From Armadillidium nasatum (lineage: Eukaryota; Arthropoda; Malacostraca; Isopoda; Armadillidiidae): a DNA stretch of 39,871 nucleotides. Under the pieces are notes generated by a model, which worked only from the letters and a program-made list of their open reading frames with translations, made no database searches and had not been told where the DNA came from. Location: assembly GCA_009176605.1 (NCBI GenBank), contig SEYY01006326.1:2501-42371 (forward strand). The letters run 5' to 3'. The position numbers and the translations under genes were made by a program. Shown in pieces: positions 18,480 to 30,639 of the stretch. Position 1 is the first letter of the stretch. Each line of letters starts with the position of its first letter.

Positions 18480-18568
18480 ACTTTTTCACCACTATGAAAT
18501 AGGGATTTAACCAACGACGTCCCAAGGTAGGAATTTGGTAGGCCTCTGGCCTTTGCCAACCGTTTGCC

Positions 18569-18572
<4 letters not shown>

Positions 18573-18658
<86 letters not shown>
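18573..18658. repeat. (TA)n microsatellite at the LINE 3' end
   Basis: About 86 bp of TA repeats directly after the 3' UTR of LINE copy 2, the same position at which copies 1 and 3 run into (TA)n. Confidence 0.97.
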
Positions 18659-18662
<4 letters not shown>

Positions 18663-18667
18663 TAAGG

Positions 18668-18905
18668 TATCACCATTACTCACGGGCAGAGCCCTACTCG
18701 AGGAGTGTGGTTCTTAGTCAGGGAAATTGAGTTAAATGTTATTTCTGACCAAGATGATAAGTTACACAGATTATTTGGGTTTTGGATAGGGAAACCCTGC
18801 TCCGGTACTGACCAATCAAGTATATTTTTTTCCACCGGTGGGCGTGGTTTCAAATCCTTGATAGGCGACCTTCTCTGTAGGAGCAATTTAGAGAGAATGT
18901 GATAT
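18668..18905 (-). repeat. Short retroposon-like repeat, related to 28612-28655
   Basis: Shares CTCACGGGCAGAGCCCT and flanking bases with the poly(A)-tailed insert in the Polinton capsid gene. There the poly(A) side shows that the sense strand is minus; here the corresponding side faces (TA)n. The far end (near 18846-18857) has GGTTTCAAATCC, which resembles an RNA polymerase III B box on the plus strand but lacks a partner A box at the right distance. Probably a SINE or the 3' end of a LINE; the class is unresolved. Confidence 0.5.
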
Positions 18906-19064
18906 TGTATGTGTTGAAATAGCGTGGAATGTTGTAAGTGTTGGCTATGTTTTTAAGCGATATGTGAGTATTGAGATTAGCGTAATAATAATGCACCTTG
19001 CCGTAAACTGTAATTAATTAATTAATTAAATTAACTACAGAAAATCCCCTACAAACGACAATTT
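18906..19064. other. Intron 3 sequence, unassigned
   Basis: AT-rich, with a short TTAA(TTAA)n run near 19014-19030. No feature recognised. Confidence 0.5.
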
Positions 19065-19814
<750 letters not shown>

Positions 19815-19945
19815 CTGTTTCAGTGTCTGTGTGTAAGGAGAATGAACACGAGTACCTGGATTCCCTTTTCATGGGATTGGGATACAAGAATAATCAATTT
19901 GGGGACCTATTTACAGATAAGAGTTTTATTTTCCTTAATATTTAT
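19815..19945 (+). repeat. Single copy of the ~120-bp minisatellite unit
   Basis: Contains GAGTACCTGGA, GGGATTGGGATACAAGAATA and ATTTACAGATAAGA in the same order as the tandem copies at 21236-21715, so it is a solitary member of that repeat about 1.4 kb upstream. Confidence 0.8.
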
Positions 19946-20039
19946 AAACAAAGTCTATCTGGAATACGAGTCATAGAACTTTTCATTCATTATTCTGCCT
20001 CAAAACTATTCAACATTTAATTCGATTCTCCATGTTAAC

Positions 20040-21100
<1,061 letters not shown>

Positions 21101-21235
21101 TGACACGTGATAGTTAGTAAGAATGGTAAGATTTACGACGTCACTGTGGAAACGGAAGCTGATTGGATGGAAATTATTTAGTCTTAAAACAATAGAGACT
21201 GTTCTAACATGAAGATACTTTATCACAGAAGATGA

Positions 21236-21720
21236 TTTTGGGAGGGAATGAGAAGTAATTACACACCTGGAGTTCTTTCAGAGGATTAGAATATCAAGAA
21301 TAAACACTTTGCGTTCGTATTTACAGATAAAAATCTTATTTTTTCATCATAATAAAGTGATTAAGGAGAATAAAGATAAGTACCTGGAGTGTCTTTCAGA
21401 GATTAGGATACAAAAATAAACAGTTGAGGCACGTATTTATTGATAAGAACCATATTTTTTCATCATAATAAGATGATTAATTAAGGAGAATTAACATAAG
21501 TACCTGGAGTGTCTTTCAGAGGAATGGGATACAAAAATAATCAGTTTTGGTTCATATTTACAGATAAGAAGCAAAATATTTCACCGCAGTAAGGGAGGCG
21601 GGTGATTAAGAAAAATAAATTCGAGTACCTTTTCAGAGGATTAGGAAATCAAGAATAAACAGTTTGGGATCAGACTTTCAGATAAGAAGCTTAATATTTC
21701 ATCAAGATGGTGGGGTAAGC
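21236..21720 (+). repeat. Tandem array of a ~115-125-bp unit, four copies
   Basis: The block TACCTGGAGTGTCTTTCAGA followed by GGAT-ACAAAAATAA, CAGTTT/G, ATTTA-AGATAAGAA and TTTCATCA recurs with starts near 21264, 21379, 21499 and 21624. The copies are diverged and partly shortened. The array lies just left of the first Polinton-associated coding sequence. Tandem subterminal repeats are known in Polintons; whether this array belongs to the element is inference. Confidence 0.85.
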
Positions 21721-21807
21721 GGGAGGAATTGGGTAGAGGAGACCGGATAAGAGCAGCGTTTCTCTGAGTCTCTGAAATTGATTCTGCTGCTGTCTCCCAC
21801 TTACAAG

Positions 21808-22482
21808 ATGAATTCTCGCCGTGTTTTCAAATGTGTTAGAGTTCTTGAGCTTCTGGATTGGGAAATCAAGTACGAAAATATAAAGTTTGCATTTCAGAGA
21901 AGAATAAACGGTGAGCATTATTTTACTTGTTCCACTACCATGCCAAGTAAAAATAAACCGTTATGTATCTCAGTTATTCAGATGCGTGAAATTTTTAAAC
22001 ACATACTTCTGGTGTTATGATCAATATCCCTATTTATTTGAAGCAAAAATTCCTGGAGATGAAATCTGTTCATTTTTAAAACCTATTCCGGATGAGAAGC
22101 GTATTGCTCTAAGTTATACAACAAACTCGGAAACTCAAATTTTAGATGTAAGATTAAGAATCCATTACAAAGAAGCAGATGAATACGTGTTCACCAATTA
22201 CGGTTTTACCATCAGAGGGGGAGAACAAGTAGACGGATTTCTAAAATTACGAAAAGAATTTGAATCGAAAATGGAAAAAGCTGTAAAATTTGAAGGTTAT
22301 TTAGAAAAAGGCATATGCGATAATCTACGCCATGTATAAAGATTTGAAAAAAGAAGACCCAAACTTTACAAGTTATGAAGTAATAGAGAAGGCCGACAAA
22401 CTTGAATTCGGGAAACGATGGAGCAACGAGGTGTTGAAACCACAGATTAAGGATCCTGAAAGCAATACATATCCCCGGTAAT
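21808..22482 (+). pseudogene. Unrecognised protein at the left end of the Polinton
   Basis: An ATG at 21808 opens MNSRRVFKCVRVLELLDW and reads about 70 codons. A frame change near 21985 leads to SFLKPIPDEKRIALSY, RIHYKEADEYVFTNYG and KLRKEFESKMEKAVKFEGYL; a further frame change near 22325 leads to MYKDLKKEDPNFTSYEVI and a stop near 22482. The residual protein is about 220 residues, charged, without visible membrane segments or catalytic motifs. I do not recognise its family. Its place directly before the packaging ATPase suggests it belongs to the Polinton, but a captured host fragment is possible. Confidence 0.55.
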
Positions 22483-22609
22483 AGAATTTTCATTATATAA
22501 ATTTTCGTTGTAGAACTGATTTAAAAGAAACTGTTGACTTATAGGATATGTTAGATTCTAATAATTAAGTGAAAAAATGCTAACAAGTTATTAAGTGATA
22601 ATAATTTAT

Positions 22610-22884
<275 letters not shown>

Positions 22885-23026
22885 AATAAACAATATATTT
22901 CGGTGAAATATTTTAAATGTTAATAAATTCTTGAATTACTTTTTTTTTTTTTTTTTACCAACTTTATGCATATATATTTTTGTTTTAAAATATTATTTTT
23001 CATTCTTGTGTATGTATTTGAAAATA

Positions 23027-23658
23027 ATGGATATTGATAAATTTATGTTTCGTAGTCCTGCAACGTGTTTAATAGCAAGGACCTACGGGCTGCATTAAAA
23101 CATTTTTATTATTAAATATATTAAAACATGTTGATATCGTTGAAAAGCCAGCCACAAAAATTTTTTGGTGTTATAATGATTACCAAGAAAAGTTTAATAA
23201 CGAGTTTCAAAATGTAATTGACTTTCATGAAGGTATTTAAGAAATAAAGTCGATTCAAGGTATAAGAGGTCATAAAATAATTGTGTTGGATGATTTGATG
23301 CATAAATTAAATGAGGATATAGCTGAGACATTTACGGTTTATTCTCATCATATGAATATTTCTGTGTTTTTTATAACTCAAAATATCTTCCATGAAAATC
23401 ATTATATGAGAGATGTTTCGATAAATACACAATACTTAATCTTATTTAGACAAAGACGTGATATGAGTCAAGTAAATATATTATCTACACAAATGTTTCC
23501 GACTCAAGCGTAAAGAATTTCTAAAAATATATAAAGAGATAACATCAATTCCTCATGGTTATTTATTGTGCGATCTTCATCCGAAGAACAAGTTTAGAGT
23601 TCTACTTCGGACAAATATTTTACCTAACGAAATAAAAACTGTATACATTGCTGAATAA
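23027..23658 (+). pseudogene. Polinton packaging ATPase (FtsK/HerA, A32-like)
   Basis: In Polintons and related viruses this ATPase is thought to pump DNA into the capsid. From ATG 23027 it reads FRSPATCLIA, then after a frame change GPTGCIKT at the Walker A site, where GPTGSGKT is expected; the lysine and threonine remain but the preceding glycine is lost. Then come KIFWCYNDYQ, Walker B in IIVLDDLMHK, and the sensor-like FFITQNIFH. A +1 shift near 23513 leads to PHGYLLCDLHP and a TAA at 23656. There is also an in-frame TAA near 23238. The length of about 210 codons is close to the family norm. It overlaps the next gene by one base (TAATG). Confidence 0.9.
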
Positions 23659-23957
23659 TGAGTAGATTGGTTAAAATATGCTTACTTATTATAGAAAATT
23701 TTTAAAAACTAAAGTCTAAAGATAGACGGAAATTAATTTTTGAAGATGAAAAATTACCAATGTGTGTATGCGAGATTTGTTTAAATCTAATAAAAGGAAA
23801 CATTCCTTTAAATAAACCTCAGAAAGTTAAGTTACGTCGTTATAAGAACATCATTCGGAAACGTGCTCGTAAAGTAAAAAATAAAAATATGTTATTGCAA
23901 AAAGGGAGTGGAGTATTCTTGCCTCTACTTTTCTCAGTTATCGGACTTTTATTATAA
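23658..23957 (+). pseudogene. Small basic Polinton protein with hydrophobic C-terminus
   Basis: The ATG overlaps the ATPase stop as TAATG. One frame of 99 codons carries a single internal TAA at codon 16. It has a Cys pair motif MCVCEICLNLIKGN, a strongly basic middle (KLRRYKNIIRKRARK), and ends LLQKGSGVFLPLLFSVIG, a hydrophobic tail. This layout of C-x-x-C, basic stretch and Gly-Gly-like hydrophobic end recurs in a small protein that sits beside the ATPase in many Polintons and has been compared with small basic adenovirus proteins. The function is unproven; DNA or membrane association is a guess from composition. Confidence 0.72.
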
Positions 23958-23959
23958 AA

Positions 23960-24722
23960 AATAATTTCGCAATAATAAAGAAAGCAGTGGTATTACCTTA
24001 CGCAGATTACGAGAAAATGAAAAATATTTCCGAGGACCAACACCAACACAAACAGCAACAACAACAACAGCGTTTTAGTTTATACGATCCTAAAGCTGAA
24101 AAATTAAACAATTCTGAAAAAGAACTGTCTCGTATATTAAACTCAAATATGAATATTCATGGAAAAAGTATTTTGTATCAGGAATGTAATGCAATCATTA
24201 GTGGACTTAAAAGAATTACAGCATCAGTCCGTATCAAGTAATTCGGTAGTACCAGTGACGAAATTATTGAACAAGAAGAAAACAGATTTCAACATATTTT
24301 AGAGCAGTGTCTACCAAACAGATATAAAAATAATGGAATTGCGTTATACATTATTTTAAAAGATCAAATTTCATGGGATGATTCAGGACAGATTAATATA
24401 GATGGAGAAACAGTTTCGGGATCAAACTTTGTAGACCTTATATCGGATCTCACAAGAGAGTGGAAAAAACCGCCAATAACTGGAAGGCACAAGATTAAAC
24501 AAGCAACTTCAAGCAATTAATTTTCCAAAAAGTCTAATACAAAATAAACGAAGATTATGCGATTTGTAAAACATTCCACATACCCCCAGGCCAGAAATAT
24601 CTCTTCCAGGTACCTCTTTTGCCTCAGTCAGGTCAAAAAGGAAAAATGTAAATACTCCATACCCTCAGGCTGAAAGATTAAGAAAAAAAGCAAGTTTGCT
24701 TCGTAACTGGATAAGAACCTGA
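23960..24722 (+). pseudogene. Conserved hypothetical Polinton protein
   Basis: Starts close after the small basic protein. The expected ATG seems lost (ATA near 23978). It reads VVLPYADYEKM, a glutamine run (KQQQQQQ, coded by CAA/CAG), then NIHGKSILYQECNAII. A frameshift near 24240 leads to GIALYIILKDQISWDD, GETVSGSNFVDLISDL and REWKKPP; another near 24490 leads to QAINFPKSLIQNKRRLCDL with a TAA inside, ending at RNWIRT. The family (VPY start; GSN-VDL near the C-terminus) accompanies invertebrate Polintons as I recall it; it has no known activity. Confidence 0.68.
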
Positions 24723-24728
24723 TTTTTC

Positions 24729-24859
<131 letters not shown>

Positions 24860-24922
24860 ATGTAAAGAATTTATTTCCTTTATAAATATCCTTGATTATT
24901 TATATGTATATCATTTTTCATC

Positions 24923-25957
24923 ATGAATCCCAAGGAGGTGGTAGAAAAATATTATTATGATTTAACTTTTCATCATAGTTATGGTGGATTTTCTAGATTT
25001 GCCTCACAGTTCCCTCATGTAAATAAAAACGACTTGAAAGAATATTTATAGGGTGAAGATGCTTTTACATTACATAAATATGCACGTAAAAGATTTAAGA
25101 GTCGTAAAACTGAAGTTTATGATACTGATCATACATGGCAGTTAGATTTAACAGATATGATTAAGTATTGCTCGTATAATAATGGATTTCGTTACATACT
25201 ATTCGTCATTGATATATACTCAAGATATTTATGGTTAAAACCACTGAAAGAGAAAAGGTGCCCTACTGTAGCTAAAACCGTGAGAGAGATAATTAGTGAA
25301 GATGACAGATACCCCAAGTTCATGTGGATTGAAAAAGGAACAGAGTTTTTGGGTAAAGAATTCTAAGCTATTGTCACAGAGTACGATATAGGATATTATA
25401 ACACTTTTTCCGTGAATAAAGCTACAATAGTTGAACGTGTACAACGAACTATCAAAGAAAGAATGCATAGATATTTTACTAAAATGAATACTTTTAAATA
25501 TATTGATATTTTAAAGTACTTGGCCTATTCGTATAATCGATCATATCATCGTACAATTAAGAAAACTCCTTTTGAAATGTTAACAACATTTCCTGTAATA
25601 AATAATAATAAAAATGAAATAAAAGATAAAACTGGAATTAAAGAGGGTGATTACGTACGTGTATCAAGATCAACAGATAAATTTAAGAAAGGATATACAG
25701 CGAATTGGTCTCAGGAAGTATTTCAAGTGGATAAGATAAAAGAATTTCCTCTCGATGGTTTAAAATTATACTATCTTAAGAATTTAGAAGGTGAAGCAGG
25801 GAAAGGTGGATTTTATAAACAGGAGGTTCAAAAAATAAGTTTCGATCCTAAACAGCTTTATAAAATAGAAAAGGTGTTAGGGACTAAGGGTAAAGGGAAA
25901 AATAAAATGTTCCTCATAAAATGGCAAGGCTACCCTGACAAGTTTACAGTTATATAA
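24923..25957 (+). pseudogene. Polinton integrase with chromodomain
   Basis: A retroviral-type integrase that inserts Polinton DNA. From ATG 24923 one frame runs 345 codons with two internal stops (TAG at 25049, TAA at 25364). Catalytic core: first acid in TWQLDLTDM; the second site reads WIEKGTEFLG, with Glu where Asp is usual, so the triad is altered; third acid in TIVERVQRTIKERM with the D-to-E spacing typical of this family. The core continues YSYNRSYHRTIKKTPFEM. A chromodomain closes the protein: YKIEKVLG and FLIKWQGYPDKF. A one-base shift near 25948 truncates it; SYIKVSELKN continues in the next frame to about 25990. Confidence 0.92.
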
Positions 25958-26000
25958 AAGTGTCAGAGTTAAAAAATATTAATCATTCTATTTCGGGAGC

Positions 26001-26952
26001 ATGGAGAGTGAAGACCATTTTTACCTAACTCTGCCGTCTTCGGCGTCTATGGACTTACATCCTGATAATAAAGTTTCAGACTTTACCACCGAATTAATAT
26101 TTCCTATACAACTCTAAAGAGAAATGTATGAAATAGGCTTGTGTTAATTGATTTTAGACGTGAATATTGAAAAGGTAACTTCAAATTGTCTAGCTTTCGT
26201 GATTTTCAGAAGTGTTAAATTCCTAAAAACTATATTGAAAATAGCTAATGTGCAAGGGTTAAGTCCTGTAAAACGCAACGATGTCAAATTTTACTGGGAG
26301 GAATTTCATGTAAAGAGAGGTTTATACAAGTCTCTCCCTGACCTGATTGGATACTTAAATAGTAGATTTTTACTGAGTCGGCTATGTAGAGATTTATTTT
26401 TTCAAACTAATAAAGCCCCAAATAAGGAATATTAGCTCATTACTTTAAGATCTGTAATACACGCAAATTTAAAAGATAAAAGATCATTTATTTTCCAACG
26501 TTCAGGCTGGTTTTGTAAGTGTATTTACCTCCCTGAATCACCTGTAGACGAGGCAATACGACTTAATTCAGTAACCGGGTCTTCTCTACATAATGAGATA
26601 CATGCCCATTATTGAAGAATACTTAGAACAAGATATTGTAAAAGTAGAGGTTGCAAACTCTATTCAGTTCAAACTCTATTACTTCAGAGTTGCTAGAGAA
26701 TCCGAGAATGGCGTATATATACACAGATATTGTCGAGCATCAATATGTTGGAAATACAAAAGCTCCTGTACTAAGAGTAGTTCATATTCCTCTTGAACAG
26801 AGAGTCCTAACATTCCCCAGTGTACATTATTTACCATTAAGTAAGTCTTATTTGAACTCTGTACGTATTTATATAAGGGACGTTGAAGGTAACCCATTTT
26901 CATTCTCTAACGGAACTGCATTGTGCAAAGTACATATCAGAATGAAGCTCTG

Positions 26953-26953
<1 letters not shown>
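26001..26953 (+). pseudogene. Polinton minor capsid (penton-like) protein
   Basis: ATG at 26001 begins ESEDHFYLTLPSSASMDLHP and DNKVSDFTTELIFPIQL, the conserved start of this family. A TAA follows near 26115, then a long decayed middle in changing frames (PVKRNDVKFYWEEF, SLPDLIGYLNSRF). The last ~100 codons (from about 26651 in another frame) are well kept: IYTDIVEHQYVG, APVLRVVHIPLEQ and SVRIYIRDVEGNPFSF. In the published model this protein is a single jelly-roll capsid vertex protein. The assignment to that role follows the family, not anything measured here. At least two frameshifts and two stops inactivate it. Confidence 0.8.

Positions 26954-27005
<52 letters not shown>
26951..27005. repeat. 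(TAA)n trinucleotide array
   Basis: About 17 TAA units starting at the stop codon of the minor capsid remnant; the stop is the first unit of the array. Confidence 0.95.
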
Positions 27006-27006
<1 letters not shown>

Positions 27007-27039
27007 TTGGAGAGGGAGAGAGTTTTCAGGGGGACTAGA

Positions 27040-27371
27040 ATGCAGAGAGGATATGGCCTCGGGTTTTTTTTCGCAAAATTGTGAGAGGAGCATTGCCTAT
27101 ATTTAAATCCAGAGGAAAATATCATGCTAAAAAGGTAACAAAGACAGGAGTAAACACACTACGCGATGTTGTAGGAGGTGTTAACCCACGTGAGGCCTTA
27201 AAACGTCGTATTGCTGATGTATCTGATGAAATGTTAGATGATGTTAAACGGAAAATGCGCCGAAAGATGACTGGAACTGGTGTTGGTAGGAAGATGATAA
27301 AAGGGAAGAAGAAGAAGAAGATTGTAAAACGTAAAGTAAAGGAAAAAGAAATTTATGTATTTGACTTTTAG
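27040..27371 (+). pseudogene. Small basic core-like Polinton protein
   Basis: An ATG at 27040 opens MQRGYGLGFF. A T8 run near 27065-27072 is one base out of frame, after which the frame from 27081 reads RGALPIFKSRGKYHAKKV, KTGVNTLRDVVGG and NPREALKRRIAD. The end is a lysine-rich stretch (GKKKKKIVKRKVK). A glycine-rich start, an amphipathic middle with a KTGVN-like motif and a very basic tail are features of a small Polinton protein often compared with adenovirus core or cement proteins. The role is inferred from that resemblance. Only a single indel separates it from an open frame, so it is among the least damaged genes here. Confidence 0.7.
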
Positions 27372-27454
27372 GTAAGCAGAAATCTAGGTGATAATATAAA
27401 ACTAATGACAATATTTTCGGGAATCATTATTCGTTTAGTTCTCCCAGAAGCAAG

Positions 27455-28807
27455 ATGCACTTCCTTCATCCCTCAAGTCCCGACTGTTGCAAAACAGAGT
27501 TAGATCTCTTTTCTGTGAACCCTACACAGACCAGTGTAGGTGAAACCAACTTTATCAGTATTAACCCTGTACACTCTATTACGAACACTGATGTACCTTT
27601 AGAATTTAACGTGCCGGGCACTTCAGACCAATACCTTGACCCTTCGAATGTATTTTTATATTTAAAAGTAAAGTTAGTAAATGCTGATGGTGGTTCAGAC
27701 CTTCCGAGTCCCGATGATCACCTTGTGTATACTGAAACAAATTTCGTATACACATGCTTTAGCCAGATTGAAGTATTTTTAAATGAAACTTCGTTAGGAG
27801 CATCAGCTGCAAGTTATCCTTACAGGAGTTATATTGAACACTTATTAAATTACTCAGATGATGCGAAATAATCTCATTTACAATCGTGTGGGTTTTACAG
27901 TTTCAAAGACATTGAAAAGCATCAGAGAAGGTGTGCTAAATCCCGAAATAATACATATGAATATTATGGAAGAATAAATGGAGATATATTCTCACAAGAA
28001 AGGCTTATACTTCCTTCGGTAGATACACGTGTACGGTTCGTAAGAGCAACCGCTCCATTTGCACTTGGTGTATTGAGTGCCGCAAATGCTACAACTGAGA
28101 CACCAAAACTGACATTTCAGTTATTAGATGCTTATTTATATATAAGAAAAGTGAAATTAGCGCCACAAAAACATTTAGAGATTGAGAAATTTCTTCTTGA
28201 GACTACCGCAAAATATCCTATAAGAAGAATTGAGACAAAAAAATTTAATTTCACACAAGGATTTTCAAATATTAATATTTCGAATATAGTCAATGGTAGT
28301 CTTCCACCGAAAGTAATAATTGGAATTGTAGAGCATGATGCGTACTCAGGAAGCTACACAAAATCTCCATTACGGTTTATACATTTCGGACTTAGAGCCA
28401 TCAGTTTACATGCAAACGGACAACCATACGGGCGAAGTTATGAGATGTTATACAATGGAGTGAATTCATTATGTTCCCGACCTTTTTACGATTTAATTTC
28501 GAATACTGTGACTTGTGGTGATAACGGGACAGGCATTGATTTGAATTCATATGTCGAAATAGTAACTTGTATGCTTAGATCTTTTTTTTTTTTTTTTTTT
28601 TTTTTTACAGAACGCCACCACTCACGGGCAGAGCCCTTTTCAAGGAGGGGCAAAGCTTGTAATGCTTTTCATCTCAACATTGTAAGGAAAGGAACATTGG
28701 GACTAAGTTTAACTTTTGACAAAGCATTGACCTCACCTATCTCAGTCTTGGTATATTTGGAACATCCTCAGCTCATCGAGATTGACCGTGTAAGAAATAC
28801 AGTATAA
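27455..28807 (+). pseudogene. Polinton major capsid protein (double jelly-roll)
   Basis: One frame spans the whole gene, 451 codons. It starts MHFLHPSSPDCCKTELDLFS and contains VPLEFNVPGTSDQYLD, then an in-frame TAA at 27869, then NGDIFSQERLILPSVDTRV, FQLLDAYLYIRKVKL and NGQPYGRSYEMLY, ending LIEIDRVRNTV. This is the family annotated in many animal genomes as F54H12.2-like, shown by structure-based comparison to be the double-jelly-roll major capsid protein of Polintons. A 79-bp retroposon insert (28577-28655) happens to keep the frame open. The premature stop and the insert make a functional capsid protein unlikely. Confidence 0.92.
28577..28655 (-). mobile_element. Short poly(A)-tailed retroposon inside the capsid gene
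   Basis: On the plus strand a 25-T tract (28582-28606) is followed by ~48 bp that includes CTCACGGGCAGAGCCCT. Read on the minus strand it is a 5'-truncated body ending in poly(A). It is flanked by CTTGTATGCTT (28566-28576) and CTTGTAATGCTT (28656-28667), a target-site duplication with one inserted base. The body matches 18668-18710, so both come from one retroposon family. Confidence 0.82.
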
Positions 28808-28823
28808 TCTTGAATTATTAAAG

Positions 28824-29241
28824 ATGAATGAATAAGAAATTTTAAACGTTTTTAAAAATGAAAAAAGATTTTTAGGCGTGTTTGCCTGTGATGAACTCGC
28901 TTCAGTGAAATTAGAAATAGATTCGGGTCTTATCTTCAACACCTCACCCCGAATTGTCAGAGATGGACATTGGATCTCTGTTTATAAAAATTAAAAAAAA
29001 TGATGTTTATTATTTGGATTCATTAAATTTGGAATTTATGTTAAACCATCATTATGTAACTTTCTTTTTTAAATATAATAATATTCATCATGTAAAGACA
29101 ATGTATTTTCCTGTACAACCGCCTAATTCTAACTTGTGCGGATTATATTGTATTTATTTTATAAAATGTTTTTTAAAAAATGTATCTTTTAAGAAGATTA
29201 TAAATATATTTAATATTAAAAATTTGCATGTGAATGATTAA
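28824..29241 (+). pseudogene. Polinton cysteine protease (adenain/Ulp1-like)
   Basis: C5/C48-type protease thought to mature capsid proteins. From ATG 28824 the fourth codon is TAA; the frame then reads FLGVFACDELASVKLEI and GHWISVY (catalytic His). A frameshift near 28990 moves to KKNDVYYLDSLNL (acidic partner) and then PPNSNLCGLYCIYFIKCF with the catalytic Cys in LCGLYC, preceded by the usual PVQ-type oxyanion region. It ends at TAA 29239. All three catalytic residues are present, and the length of ~138 codons is slightly short but near the family norm. The early stop and the frameshift inactivate it unless a later start is used. Confidence 0.85.
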
Positions 29242-29466
29242 ATTGTTAGTAATTACGTAATAAATGAAATAAAATAAGACATGTGTTTACATTCCCTTTT
29301 TGATTTTTTATATTTCATGTTTGTACGTATACATGAGTGTGAGCGAGTGTTTGTACGTATCTGATTTCATGTATGTATGTGATTGAGTTTTTGTGCATGA
29401 TGTTTTGACATTGCATGAATATACCTTAATGTATTACATTTTAAAAATTAAGAAAAAAAAGGAAAA

Positions 29467-29502
<36 letters not shown>

Positions 29503-30134
29503 GTTATATCTTTGTAAAGAATACGAGATTAGAATAAAAATATACGTATAATGAAATAAAAATGGTAAAAATTGTTATTCATGACTTAAAGGACATTTTC
29601 GCACTTGTATTGGTAAGATCTCTTGGTATAGTTGTTAACGTCGTGGATCCATTCTTAATGTTGTGTGTTCGCGTTCTCTTTTGTGTAAAAAAAAAATTAA
29701 ATTTTGGATATTGTTTTTTTTTTATAAAAATCTAAGGAGATGAAGGTCATGATTTCAGAAAATAATAATAATACAAGATATATGAATAAAATAATAGTTT
29801 CTGTTAAACATGTGCTTAAAGAAAATATTACTTTTAAGATTGTTTAAAGAAAATGAAACTTTTAAGATTGCTTAAGGAGTGTCTAAAGTATATGGTTTAT
29901 TATTATTATATATATATTCCAAATTTTGAAGTTTGGTTTTGACAAAAAATCTACGGAGATGAAAGTCATATTTTCAGAAAATCCATGAAGCTCATATATT
30001 TATCAGAAAGTTTCGGTCGTCATAGCAACAATTGAGATGTTTGTGTATGCGCTCGTGCGTAAAACCTTGATTTCCATGCCAACAACAAAACAACAAAAAC
30101 AATACCAGCATTTGAGATGTTTGTGCACAGCGTT
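29242..30134. other. Intron 3, right of the Polinton genes
   Basis: No coding sequence recognised; in particular I see no DNA polymerase B motifs. It holds a TTGTACGTAT-containing duplication near 29320-29360, an (ATT)n run at 29470-29502, two copies of GGAGATGAAGGTCAT / GGAGATGAAAGTCAT (near 29736 and 29957) and two copies of TTGAGATGTTTGTG (near 30032 and 30111). Confidence 0.6.
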
Positions 30135-30285
30135 TGCGCGCTCACCTCCAACACCACACGGATACTGCAGTCGGATATCACAACTGTATATCGCCGCCGG
30201 ATATCACATCCGGCTAGGGCGACTGCGGTCGCCTCCCGCGCCGTCAGCGCGAAGGGGTCCCCGCGCCCCGCGGATATGAGAGAGA
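30135..30285. other. GC-rich patch
   Basis: A ~150-bp island of much higher GC than anything else in the window, with CG dinucleotides and small palindromes such as GCGACTGCGGTCGC and CCGGATATCACATCCGG. No convincing coding frame. Origin unknown. Confidence 0.65.
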
Positions 30286-30372
30286 AAAAAGTCTACCCAA
30301 TGTCATGACGTCATCAAAAAAAAGTCGAAAAATGTGGCTGGTAAATGCAACAATTCGATTTTTTGAAAGGAA

Positions 30373-30447
30373 TGTTCGTGTTGGTGTAGTGGATAAGGTG
30401 ATGGAATTCAAATCTAAAGTTGAGGTTTCGAATCTCCGTCCATGGAG
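30373..30447 (+). repeat. tRNA-derived SINE head
   Basis: A box TGGTGTAGTGG (30382-30392) and B box GGTTTCGAATCTC (30424-30436) are 31 bases apart, close to tRNA spacing. The B box has one extra T relative to the consensus GGTTCGAATCC. The body beyond 30447 cannot be delimited; it may include the purine-rich sequence up to about 30640. Confidence 0.6.
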
Positions 30448-30639
30448 ATCGCAAAAGTTTTAAGTTCGTATCTGAAAAATTCGGAGGAAGAAGAAGAAAT
30501 TTGAGTTTCCAGTCAATAGATGGCGTTGAAGAAATGTGGGGAAAATTCAAATTCAAGATGGCGTCAACAGATGAACTGAAGAAGAAAACACGTGACGTAG
30601 AAAAAATGGTGACGAGTGACGTAGATATCACATGACATG

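Noticed and set aside
18840..18862. RNA polymerase III promoter based on GGTTTCAAATCC
   Set aside because: No matching A box 30-40 bases upstream on the same strand.
21236..21720. CRISPR array
   Set aside because: The ~120-bp units are tandem, with no short conserved repeat alternating with unique spacers, and the genome is eukaryotic. It is a minisatellite.
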